A stretch of DNA of 64,000 nucleotides from Ligula intestinalis (lineage: Eukaryota > Platyhelminthes > Cestoda > Diphyllobothriidea > Diphyllobothriidae): assembly GCA_036362985.1 (NCBI GenBank), contig JAYGXS010000004.1, positions 4,752,882-4,816,881 of the forward strand, read 5' to 3'. The notes beneath the pieces are model-generated. The model was not told the DNA's origin. It saw nothing but the letters and a program-made list of their open reading frames with translations, and made no database searches. Below, in pieces: positions 32,151-44,908 of the stretch. Position 1 is the stretch's first letter, and every line of letters begins with the position of its first letter. Both the position numbers and the translations under genes were made by a program.

Positions 32151-35100
32151 CTGATGAAGACAACAAAAAATATGGATAGCTTTAGGCCAAAAATAAGCCC
32201 CTAAATTTTGTACATTATTTTGCCGCATTTATATTTTGGCGAGTGAAAAGGTTGACAGCGCAAAATAACGCCATTCTAAGGAAATATGACCATGTATATC
32301 CGAACTTAGCATTCATAAAAATGGAAGCAGACAAAAATATGTTCACTATTACTGACTATGCTCCCAAGGCTTGTGTATAACAACAACCTCAAAATCAACG
32401 GAAGTCAAAGAGACTTGAGATGGAGGTTCTAAATATCGAACAAGTCTGATTCTGCAGCAACCTATGTGATATTTAAAAAAGTCAATTCATGTAGCGTTAT
32501 CGTTCAAAATATGGGCGTTCACTGTCTGCCGGGGCATTATATGTAGAACTTTTGTGCATTAGTTTCGGGTTCGAACGTGCGTTTTTTTAAGTTCGTGAAT
32601 GTTTTTGTCAGCTTGGAAAAACGTCAACGATGTTGTCGATTTATTTAAGTTGGTTACCTCTTGCGCGAATTTCTAAAACTCCCGTTAACATTTTCTCCAA
32701 TTTTTTTATGAACTCTGATTGTTTATAAAAACATTCACTTTTCCAGCCATTTTTATAACCCACTGGACCTTTTGATATATTAAGGTACACAGAACACGGT
32801 GTGGATAATGCAATTTACTTTCTTGAATCACCCTTTATCAGTACCCTCGGAAGATTGATCAAGTATGGACGAAATTTCCCGTCCAATAGGCCATTTTATG
32901 TTTTAGAGCTTAAGTTTTGAATATTTGTTTTTGAGCGTACATTTTATTCTTCTGTATTATGGACGTAAGCGTCTTCGTTTTAATTTCAACACTAACACTT
33001 TAAGGAGGCGAAGGCTTGCATAAAATACGCGCTATTTACCGTTTTATACTAAAGCATTTATTCAGTTTGTTGAGTTTTGACACTTCAGAGTTCATATCTT
33101 TGATTTTTATACCAATTCTCTCCACTGGAGTTTACCAATATCTAAGTGACTTAGAGTAGCATTTTTAGTAAGTCTTGGTTGATTGCTTAGGTATGTTAGG
33201 CCAAATCCTTGTTTCCTCGCAACCATTATACGATGTTTGGTTTTATTTGACTCGCTCGAATGTTTATGTCAATTTATTTCCTAGTATATTTTAGGAGATG
33301 CGATAGCGTAGGTCGCGGGAAAGTGTTCCTCGGGACAAGCATTTCATAAGTTTACCTCTCTTTATTTTATTCGATGTCACAAAATATTTTTTTTCAACTG
33401 GCTTGTCAAATATAGGTTGATTTATTCCGCAGAAGAGTTTGCGTAAAGCCATTACCCACTGCCAGTTACGTTTGCCTTGAATGTCCCTTTTCGTAAAATT
33501 GAGGCGCAAAACCTTTCCTAGAAGTGCTGTTTAAAAACACGGAAATCTGAATCCAATTTTGCAATCAATCAAAATGCAAACTAGGCTAGCTCTTTACGAG
33601 TGGATGAATACGAAGCACATGAAATATGACTTTCTCCTGCCTTATTAGAATTAAGTACGCCCTTGTTTATATGACTTATTTACTCACATGTCTAATCATC
33701 AGGTAATTCTAGGAGTCCGATTTTAATTCGAACAGAGTGTAAAAGATCATGATATTTGAAAATTGGGATATCTTTAGACATATATTAATTTTTTTCAACG
33801 TTATGCTTGTTGTTTTTGCTAGTTAAAATGATTTTACTAATGGCATCATTTTGCTTAAAAGCACAAAATAACAAAGTCATATCATAGGAATCAGTTTCCT
33901 ATGAAATTGGAGATCGGTCAGTTTCGTTCTGGCTAAAAATTAAACGTCATAAAAACAGACGATTCACGTGCTATGGGTTAGAAGAATACTCTGACTTTGG
34001 ATTGCTGTTAACAACAAGATTACTGAAAGCCGTTTACTTGCCATGGATATCTGAACCTCCTGCAGTTTTTGCAATTTTGGGATCCTAATGACACAAACAG
34101 CAGAAATCTTCTAATTTTACTCATCGAAGCGTCCTTTAATTTGGATCTACATTCATTCAGTTACATCAGATATAATACGAAGTCCAGACTTTAAACTAGT
34201 TCTCAGTTGAAAAAACTCATTGAATATTTCAGTAAACAAATCATTTTAAAACAAGGCATATGCATAATTACTTAAAATTTTGCAATAATTTATATTATTT
34301 TTTTCCTTGCCGAGCTAGGGATCAAAGCGATGGCAAAGTTGTGAGATAGTCATGGGATTTAAGACTGGTGTGAACAAAAGAGAGTGGGGGAGAACAACGG
34401 TTTAGCGTGCAAGTTGCATTCTGTTGGACAGTTCAGCCCTTTCAACAGAAATGCCTCCCTCACCAAACAGTGGTGACTTCTGATTTATTGTTTCATAGTA
34501 TCTTAAAGACGACATTTTTATAAGGAGAAACAAGCAAAGTACATGGACAAGTTTGGTTTGATAAAAATTTCAAGCAACTGCAAAAAAGAACCTCGGGATT
34601 TTCAACTTAACGACTTTGACTTGTGTTCCGATCTCCTACAATTGTCTTGGCGCAAAAGACGTTTGATTTCAATGGGGTTTTGACCTCCAAATATTTTTTA
34701 GAGAGTAAGGTTTTATGACCCATATTTGGCGTTTACTTTGGCCCGGAAAAACATTTAAATTTAATCTACTCATCGCCATAACATCCCTAAAAGAAGTTGG
34801 CTAAAACGCTTGGCTGACATTCTGTTTCCCTGTAAGCATGAATCATCTGGTCTCAGATAAGCAAAAATGTCGCTCTGTCAGGCAACGATCAGGAACACTG
34901 TAATTCGGTTAGACAAAGCTTCGCATCGCATGTATATCCAAAATACTCACAAACTCCGGTAGGACTTAGGCTGCCATTTCAAAACTTGCTGCATTCGTTC
35001 AACAACTCTATAAACTCTGTTTGCGCCTCAGTGTAAATGTAGATCCTCCAGTACAGAAAGTGCATTAAAAGCTGACCCATTGGAAGCCCCTTAAGTAAAA

Positions 35101-38100
35101 ATTATTTGGATCCTCCCAATTCAGTAGCTCAAACTTTTTAAAGGGACTGGAATGTTCTCGAAGGTTTTAGTATTCAACTTCAGATCACTAGTATTGCACA
35201 ATCAGAAGCTGAGTTGACTTTTTTGTTTATTTTCAAACTAATGGTTAGCATAAATGCAGATCAAAGTGGCTGAATTGCTCTAGCAATTTACAGAGATTGA
35301 CAAACATCGGATTAATAACTGATACTAAAAAAGGATATTACTCAGTGGTTAAAAAAAGTCTGCCTAACATCTTTGAGGTTTACAGTCCCAGGTAGTTAAT
35401 ATATTATTGAGAGCAGTTAAAAGAGGCATAAACTCGATTTTAATGAGAAATATTCAAATTGGGAAAATGCTGCACTCGAGTTACCTTGCAATGTTATGGA
35501 CCTGTCATTTATGTACTGTACTCCAGATAAAAGTGCATTCCGTTGTTTAAATTACTCCAAACGTTGACGTAATTGAGTTTATCCGAGTAATTATATACGT
35601 TTTCGGAAAGCATGTGCCCGAGAAAAATGTTTCATAATTTGAGAATAGTAGAACGTGTGACCCCGATTTCATCCCCAACTTATGTGTGTTTAAACCACTT
35701 ACGTTTTAATTTGAGACCCTGGATTTTTTGCATGAATTGTGGAGGAAACTTTTTCCGAAATAAACCAACTGCTTAGCTTGAAGGGGACTGAATTCTACAG
35801 TCACGCAAGTTTTATGGCTTCGAGCACCTCTTAGTGCATAGTTTGTCATAGCTATGATAGATTTCTGCGTGATTAAGCATGATAAGTGATAATTTCAGTC
35901 CTCAACTAGTAACCTGTTATTTGTACTAGTACAGTAGATATGATTAATATCGGGGAAAATGAAGTGACATATTGGAGCAAAAATACAAGTTTAGGTAAAA
36001 GTTAAGAGAAAGGATCTGGGTCTCATCGAATACCGGCTACAATATTGATAAAATTCAGTTACTACTTGCTCGACTGCTCAATGGTATTAAAATTCATCGT
36101 GGAGGTGTGAAGATGATCCAAAAATCGCTTCACTAACTGCATAAAAGTCGTCATTTATCGAGAGAGATGAGTACATTTCTCACTATAAATTCTTGGGTCG
36201 GCTTTTAATAACCCAGGATGTCCCAGAAATGCAAATTTGGAAGGCTGCTGACTGAGAGAGTAACTCAGTCTGTACTGCGTGTAGGATGAATGACTAGAAG
36301 GCTATGCGTTAGACGCAAAAGCTCATTTAAATGCGGGCCTTGCCTGCACTTCTATGTTTGTGGGTTTTGTACAGGCTCTTGGCATTACCTTGGCGTGGAA
36401 ACAAGGCAAGTGAAGGTGCAGAGAGCACGGTAGATGCCGCGCAGGCCTACTCAGTACGGTAGAGTCACTGTTTGTACGTTCACTTCGTGGGAAACAAGGT
36501 AGGTGCCGTCGTGGAAGATGGATTAAGTGTCACTGATCGAGGTTTCATCTCCACCCCTCGCGATTTACGCAATAATGACCTGGGTATGATAATGGTATGG
36601 AAAGCCGATCTGAAACTTTCCAATGATCGTAATATGTTTTACATATGGTTGATTTACGTTCTCTTAATCTGTACCTAAGCATTTTCATGGAATACGTCAG
36701 GCGAATCTATTCTGCTTTGTTTCCATTGACCCATCACATCCACTATTATACTGGACTGTTGCCCTCCTTGGCACCTCTATCAAATAGATGTATGATTAGC
36801 TTAAACCTCATTTTATTTAGTTCATACATGTTACTCGAATGTGCATACTTTGTGTTATCGTTCTGAGAACCACTGTTCGGTAAAACAGCATTAAATACTG
36901 TAAATAGAACGGTAAATTTTGCCAATCCTTCCTGCGTTTCTGCCAAAGTCTTGTGGTGCAAAATATAACGAGCGAACTCATTTGAAATTGTCAATATTTA
37001 GTCGATAGGCTAGGTACTTTTCAGTGACTTTACTGGCGTAATTAAATCAGGTGTCTCCAAATCAATTGGATGGAAGATGATCACCACATCTAACTGTCCT
37101 TTCATAATACCATTCTCTGTTCGTGTGGTCTTAAAACCCAATTTTTCAGTAAAGCATCAGATAAGCCGTAAGTAGCAAGGTTCGACAGTAAACATCCAAT
37201 CAGCCACCTACGTAGTTGCATGTTAAGACCCATTGCAGCGAAACCAAAGACAAGGTTGCTCCACGAGTATGTCATCAACAATTACTGAAAGTGACTGATT
37301 ATCCAAGCGAACTTTATATTCGAGTGACTAAATCACACTAGCTCCTTACCCTCAACCTTGATGGGCTCTGCTGTGCGTAAAGAACTTCTCAGAAACCGTA
37401 AGCCGTATTTTCACTCCAATGGGAGTTAGGCTTGCACACGGGCTGAAGACTACCATCAGGCGTCACGAAGCGTTTCGCATCGCTGATAGAACAAAGCAGT
37501 TACGGTGGATAGGCTCAAAGGTTACTCCAAAATGCGAATTCGATGCGACAGGGCTATTTGTCAGTTTTCACGATACTAAGATCCTCGCAAGAACTGAAAA
37601 CCGCGTGAGCAGTGAGCTGCTCCATTCATGGTCCATTCATGGCATTCCAGCACCAAGCACAATGACCTCTCGTTCCCGTATACTGTTTTGACACTACCAG
37701 AGCAAGGCATAGTGCAGGCAGCCAACATTTTCAATGACAGCAAGTTAAATTGTTGCTTAATTACCGCGCCAACTTCCAACAATGATGATAAATTCACGGC
37801 AATTTAATACTTCGACGTAGACGGATCTGTAGGCATTGTATGAAATGCGATCGCCAACTAAAACCGCGAACGTCACTGATTGAAACATGCCTATGGTCAT
37901 ATGGCAATGGCGTCTTCTAAATGCGACACATAGTGTGCTTCTAATACGCTTTTTCTGCATCTGCTTCCGATTATGAATTTGGGTCACAGTTCGACATGTC
38001 AGGCCAATTTACATTTTTTTCCTTCCAGTGATTGCGTCTTCTTTTCTGATATAGCTTCAGGTTGGCAAAGTTGAGAATTTAGGGTTAATACTATGTAAAG

Positions 38101-40024
38101 GGTAACTGCCCTATTGACTGAACACAAGCAAAAACATGAATTCACGAAATCAACCAGAAATCTGGCGGGCTGGCCAAATTTGTCGTCAGAGGGGATGAGG
38201 GTTACAAATCACATATCTATCTCTCCAGGCATACTTATTTTCTTTCACTTAAGAAAGTCCTGCGTGATTAATTACATCACAAACAGGACAGGACAGCCAC
38301 ATGTAACTTAAACAATTCAAACCCATACTCTACTGCATCGAACAGGGCAGGAAAAAAGACACTAGATCAAATATTGCCGCAGAGGCTTATCCACCCCCTG
38401 TCAAATTATTATTATTGTTCGTAACGCAAGCAGGTTTTCGAGTCATCAAACACCCACCAACATGCCGAGGGAGCGAACGAGAATCTATCAGCCCAGTGCC
38501 GCCTTCTGCTTTTTCGTTCATGTCTGACGATTTTCTGGTTTGACAACGGGAGATTGACCAAGCACGCTAAAACTTTATCTGGTCGGATGGTCAATTTTTC
38601 CGTCTTCAATCATTAGCTATTGATACAAATTTACAGTGTTTACGATCCGATGAGTGGGTCAATGCCAAATACCGATTTGCAGAGGGAATTTGAATGCTCC
38701 TAGCCGTTTTCTTCTTCAGCTTGAATAAAAGACTGGCTTCTACGTACATTTTAGTGCCAATATCGTGATTTCGGAACCACTATTCACACTAGGTCATTTA
38801 TGAGGACAAACAAATAACTAGAAAATAATTGAATTACATCTGGCTACCCTTACACTGTAGGCATTTTGAATACACGAACAAACTACGTGAGAGCATAACC
38901 TATTACGCAAATAGTACACTCTGAAATGCTCGTTTGAACCTACCTTTGGTCATTTACGTTTCTCATAAGAGATTGGGAAAGCTGTCTATTTTATATAGAC
39001 TTTTCACGATAGTGTATAAGTGAAATCTTAACCAAAATATTTTCTTCTATATTAGATTCAAAAAATATGAGGTCATTAAGATCGAATATTTTTAATTGTG
39101 CAATATACTCCTAAAAGAGTTGACTCACGGCTTAAGAGCTTCTTTCTCACCGCCAGCGAACGCTTTACTTTGTACAAATTGACCGCCCAAGTTACTTCTC
39201 GGTCGCTTACCAATTTTATAATGTCCCTTTTAAGTTCAAATATATTTTTATGGAGATAACGCACACATATTCTCTTCCTTGTACCCATTTGGCCGCAACT
39301 TACGCTTAATTCAAATATCATACTTGGAAGCAAGGTTTCCCACAATTTCAATTAAAGTCTAATTATCAGATATTTTCAAATAGTTAAAAGTTCATTATTG
39401 TGGCATCGTATCTGCCTTACTTATTATACTGCTTATAAAGGAGATAACCTGACATACACACATAATAAAGCATTTTGCCTACTACATGACATCGTCCTAA
39501 TAAAATACATAATTGTGTTTTTATTTAGACGCAATAAAAAGCAGCACTTATTTTAAAAACTCTTCATGCAAATAGAAGGATAATTTTGATTCACCATTAT
39601 TCGCGAATAAAAAATCATTTTAAATGGGAATTAAAACATTTTGTAATGCAAATAGAATCACAGTTTGCGCGGTGTAGATAAAATATATTTTTATTTCTGA
39701 GAGCATTGAAATTCAACGGGACAGATTCACACTGCTCAAGGGGGGCAGTGCACCATTCGCAAACAGCTAATTAATCAAGATACAAAAAGACATCCAGTTA
39801 AAATTGCTAAAACGTTTTATAGATTATGCTGCAACAAAGTTTATATTGTAACCCTTCTTAAGTACACTTTTAAAGCCTTAAACGCACATAATTATTTCGA
39901 TTAGCATTTCCCGAGATTGCCATCTGTTGCAATTTAACTACTACTTTAATTTGACTAATACAGAGAGGTTTGACCAAAATCAACTAGGGAAGAAGTAGGG
40001 ACAACACGTGCATCTTGACATGAA

Positions 40025-41018
40025 CAGTAGACGCCATTGATATCGCAATATTCCGATATATGAGAAAGATTCTTACACATTTGGTTTTCGGTTTTAACTC
40101 AAGTTTTGATGAGGATTATTGGGATGTCTATTCTGAAGTCATTTTTGTCAGGATGGGATGCTGGCTTTTAAACGAGCGCCTTTTCGACTCCGGCGAACCC
40201 CATCTATTGTAAAATCTGACAACTTAAGTAGTGTGCCTTTTTATCATTGATATTCACTGTCTTTATAATTTTATAGATATTTTATAGAAAACATAGATGA
40301 AAAAATTATTTCTTGTACATGCTTGATAGAAAATTACACCTTCTTTAAATTTTGTACTGAAAGGAAGGTTAACGTTCGGTTTTAAAAAAGGTTGCTCAAT
40401 TGCCGAATAATTTTCTAATCTAGTGACTGCTATTCTCGAATTCAAGGTTTAGAAACTGCACATTGTGTACATCTTGCTTAAGGAAAAGTACATTTTCACC
40501 TTCAGTTTAAGGAAGAAGTCACATATTCATCATAAAATATTGAAATAGATATGGAACATATTTTATGCAGTTTAGGCAGTGTTAATAAAATGACAGATAC
40601 GATTTTTTATGAAAAACGCCTCACAGTTGTAGAAAAGCTCATAGTTAGTAACTGTTTCAAAACCAAAAGCTACCTTTTCTTTGAGTAAAAAATTAAACGA
40701 TGGTGTAATTTTCTATCAAACATGTACAAGAAATAATTTTCTGGTACATTTTTTCCATAAAATATATTTGAATTTATAAAGGCAAACAAAATCAATGATC
40801 AAAAGGCATACTTCTTAAGTTGTCAGTTTTTACAATGGATACATTTTGCTAGAAGTCGAAAAGGACCTCTTTGAAAAGCCGGCATCCTATCCTGACTAAA
40901 ATGACTTCATAACAGACTACACAATAATCCGTAGCACAATTTGAGTCAATGCCGATTACCGAATGAGCATTAATCTTTCGCATATGTCAGAAGTTTGCAT
41001 GATCACTGGCGTCTACTG
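40025..41018. repeat. Large palindromic repeat, arms of about 360 bp
   Basis: 40025-40389 and 40655-41018 are inverted copies. Shared landmarks include CAGTAGACGCCA, GAAGTCATTTT(T/A)GTCAGGAT, GGATGC(T/C)GGCTTTT, ACAACTTAAG(T/A)AGT, TGCCTTTT(T/G)ATCATTGAT, ATTATTTCTTGTACATG and TTGATAGAAAATTACACC. About 265 bp separate the arms. There is no coding frame of note. Related single copies occur near 46800-47260 and 10625. Confidence 0.75.
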
Positions 41019-44000
41019 CAGGTTAACATTCTCTCAGTAAATTTTTTCGACCAATAAATATCGACAAAATTCAAGTCAAATGTATTAAATTGCTTGAGCA
41101 TGGTTTGTTTAGGTATTTGCTGCCAAATATTTTGTCACCGACAAGGCTGCTAAGCTACACGCTCAAAAATTTTCTGATCTTTAACCAATAGAAAGCTGGT
41201 AGTTGGCAGGCTGCCTTTGTTTGGTAACTTGTAGTTGGTTTCTGCATTGTGATTGCTTTGGAACTTTGCGGCCATATTTTTTGCCCTTCTTAAAGGAAGC
41301 TAGTCAACACTTAAAGAACATTTAGGATTTTCTGAACCAGTTGACATTCGACGTGAGGTTGCATTTGAAACCTGCGGATACCAGGTCTTAGATCTTTTGA
41401 GCCGAACTCTGTCATCGTTCGTTCAACTCCACGGCAAAGTAGAACTTTTTAGGGACTACCTAAAAAATGAGTAACGGTAGCTCTATGTGGGAGAATATTT
41501 ATGAGTAGGCATAAGAATTATGCACCAGAGGCAATAACCATGCAATAACCTTTTCTTTGTTACTAAGCTTTTTCTAAAGCTTCCCGATCTATTACCAGAG
41601 TCACATTGAGCGTAGCAACACTAATTTATGTTCTAAAACCTTGAACTAGTGAAGCTTGTCTGTACAAAAGCAGTTGTTAATTTTCCGGTCAAAGTTTCAG
41701 GAATTCTGGTACGAACTTTCTTGGCAAGTGCTCTTCAATCAGTGCATACAGCATGTTGACAGATCCTGTATTCGTACAATTGCTTGCTTGGGAAGATGCG
41801 AAGCGTTTTTAATACCCAGATTATATATGCGAGAACGCACAAACCAAAGGCCTTGCAAGAATCGAAGTGCTTTTGAGTTTAACTGAGAAACTGGAAGAGA
41901 AAATGGTTAGGAGAGTCTACATGTATGAAATTAATATAGTAATGTAGAAAATCGTTCTTTTGATATAGCGATAGCAAATAAAAGTAGCCAGTTATTCTAC
42001 TAGAAACGAGTCCTTACAATAACTGAAAAACTTTTTCAATAAAAAGATAAACGTAACAGATTCACGAATACTTATATGCAACTGAAGTATAGCATACGTG
42101 AAGTTGCTTTATGTTGATTGTAACGTCTGGTTCCTGTCCAAATGTTGTGTTCAATAGACATGCTATCTCGACTACTGGTCTCGTAAAAATAAAACTGTGG
42201 GTTATTTGATAATATGGTGATACCTAGCGGAAACGAAGACCTAAATTATTAGATAATCTGTTGTAGCATAAGCGGAACATCACCGTAAAACCTTCTGACA
42301 ACCACCTGGAGAGAGAGCAATATGTTCTCCACCAGCGAGCGCTTTTGAAAAAAAACAAAAAACGCAAAATACTGTCTTTGGCAAAAAATTGGTCTAAATC
42401 CTAATCCGCCTGTTGCTGTTAAATTTCTAACAGACTCCGAAAGACCACCACTTCCTCCTTTCTGGGTATTGGCAGAGGCAGGAGCTAACCTAAGTACAAC
42501 ATTAGCCAGCCGGTTGGCTGGATGGCAGCACACAGCTAGGGTGCTGTTATGGGTAGTCAGGCGACCGGCACGCAACCCCCGCGGAACAACTGTCGCACGC
42601 TCATAAGCCGGCCTTCTAACGGTTGATCCTCTCGTGGCAGCATTCGTGGGCGCGAAGTGGGACCGGGTTAGCGGTTATAAACGGCTATGCATGTTGCGGA
42701 TACACAGAGAGAGAAAGAGAGGAAATGGGAACACAAATTAACCCAAGGGAAGTTTTTAGTTTTGACCGAAAAAATCGGCTTTTCTCGTAGAATAAGCAGG
42801 TCGGTTGGGGGCATAACGCAATTCCGAAGATGTGGTTTCCTTTTCTATGAAAAAACCGCATTATAAAAAGGTATATCTATAGCTAGGTTGATTTATAAAG
42901 CCTGAAAAACGACGAGGAGAACGAGGAGGAGGGCATTCTCCTACGTCAAAAATGTAATCATGTTTAGGAAAATAGTAAAATAAAAACGCTTAAATAGATT
43001 GAAATTGATAGTTTTCCGAAGATGAAGCAAAACTTAGTAATTTCTGGAGTAGTAGCAAACTGATATTTTAATTCGACAACAATTAAGCCGGCTGTGCCAA
43101 TTTTGCTCACCAAAATTGCGCAGTTCTGATGGTTTAGAAGCTTAGCTTCCGGAACGAAGCTTCCAAACGCTAGTAAAATAAGTAAAGGCTACTATCACAT
43201 AGCACGTTATGCGCAGCATTGAAAAGACGCGAAAAAGGGAACTGTCGTCGTCGTTGCAACCATAATCTCAAAATGCAAACACTTTCTTGCTTAATATCAG
43301 TTTTTTGTAATTAAATTACGTGAGTTCCGTTTTTTCTGTTATGTAGGACCGAATCGGCTGCTGATCACTTAAATCGCGGCAGAACTGTGAATCTTTCAAG
43401 CCTGCTGTATATCGATGTGCATAAGATTTTATTCCAAACACCAAACGTGTTAACTTAAATCCCGAAATATGGTATGGATTGAAATGGAGTACTGAGACGG
43501 TGTAGAGATATTGATTTTCTTATGCAGGAAAATCCGAACTGTTTCAGACAAGCACAGTTGTCCCGTCTACTGTGGAAATAAAGTTCATTATACGTTGAGA
43601 AAGCGACATACCTATGAATGAAGGAAATCCCAGACCGTTCACAGGGACTGCGTATTATTAGACGTATTTTTGATTGCAAAAACAGTCGCGGAAATGGCAG
43701 AATTCAGCTAATGTGAAACACGGTGTTAAAAACGCTTATAGTACGCGTTTTGTAGGTTTAAATTCATAACTCAATTACCTTCAAGGAGGTTACATGAAGC
43801 TAATGGCGCTTCTTCAGTAGCCGAAGTTTTGCAGAACTGAACATGCCTCTTGAGATATGACTTACTTTTTCGGTACTAATATTTCCATGGATATAATCGA
43901 TACTTTTGGCCCATGACTTTATAACTTCATAGTTCAAAAAGTAAACAGTTCTCTTTGATCTCTTCAGTGGCAGAATGAAGGGATTTTTGGGAGGGAAAGG

Positions 44001-44353
44001 GCTATAAATGTTTTGAGCAATTGGTTCGGGGACGCGAAAAAAAATTTCCACTTACTCATTTTCGCAGCCAAAGCTCTGGCAAAATGAATTAAATTTCGTT
44101 TTTTGTCGTTTTTGCGCACTTTTCTAAATAAAATTTATGCGAAGGAAAATACGGTTAGGGATGATCCTGCTTAAAGTTTTGTTCTGTAATAATAATGTAT
44201 AGTATCTTTTGTAACGGAAAATGCAAAAAGGTATGAAATGTGGAGAAGAGTAGGCATCTCCCTAAATTCTCAGCTGCTACCACATTTGCCATAATACCTT
44301 AGGTACTTCAGAAGAAAAGGGGGCGTTCACCGGGAGCGGTTTATTACAAGTCT

Positions 44354-44390
44354 GACGTTTCGGGTAGTGGTCTTGTCTACCCATCTTCAG
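44354..44390 (-). ncRNA. Hammerhead-like ribozyme core, left arm
   Basis: On the minus strand CTGAAGA, T, GGGTAG, a 9-nt loop, CTACCC, GAAA, CGTC. The six-base-pair stem II is perfect and all core residues are present (N7 = A). Confidence 0.62.
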
Positions 44391-44590
44391 AGAATGGATA
44401 CTCTGTTTTAAGGACCTTCCTATCCGGGGACGGACGCGACATCCAACAACGGGGGCCATGAACAAGTCCGGGCGTGACGGGAGACGACGGACCGAACGCT
44501 CAGGAGGCCAACACCGACGCATTTGAGGTTAGCACGCGGGTAGCCAACATTACGGCCGGCGAAGGCAGGCCGGAAACCACTCCAGACACC

Positions 44591-44854
44591 ATGGGAGGCG
44601 ACGGAATGAACACACGGGGGGCCGGCACCAGTGCAAGCTGCATTATCACGCGCTCAGCCGCCGCTGCCGCCGCTGCCGCTGCCGACATGCTTATCCCGAG
44701 CACCAGTCATGGGGTCACAATGGATGACACGGTGACAGGCAGGAGACCGAATGACAGGGAGGCTAAGGACGCGGCCAGAGACACAGAGTGGCTCAAACGT
44801 GATCTGTTGAACGGGCCAACGCAAGAGAGGACGGCATATAGACGAGAATTTTGA
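44591..44854 (+). other. 87-codon ORF inside the foldback element, poly-Ala
   Basis: The frame is open from 44474, with the first ATG at 44591. It encodes a Thr/Arg/Asp-rich peptide with a run of about ten alanines (44657-44690) and ends REF just before the right arm. I recognise no domain. It could be a degraded N-terminal part of a parent element's protein or a chance frame in GC-rich DNA. Confidence 0.3.
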
Positions 44855-44871
44855 GCTAGAGTATCCATTCT

Positions 44872-44908
44872 CTGAAGATGGGTAGACGAGACCACTACCC
44901 GAAACGTC
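44872..44908 (+). ncRNA. Hammerhead-like ribozyme core, right arm
   Basis: CTGAAGA (44872-44878), T, GGGTAG, 9-nt loop, CTACCC, GAAA (44901-44904), CGTC. It is the mirror copy of 44354-44390; the only difference lies in the loop, so stem II and the core are intact in both. Confidence 0.62.

Noticed and set aside
31638..32228. Reading exon 2 as an open frame starting at the Met near 32228
   Set aside because: The 5' part is intron: the acceptor at 32151 and in-phase joining to exon 1 explain the sequence better.
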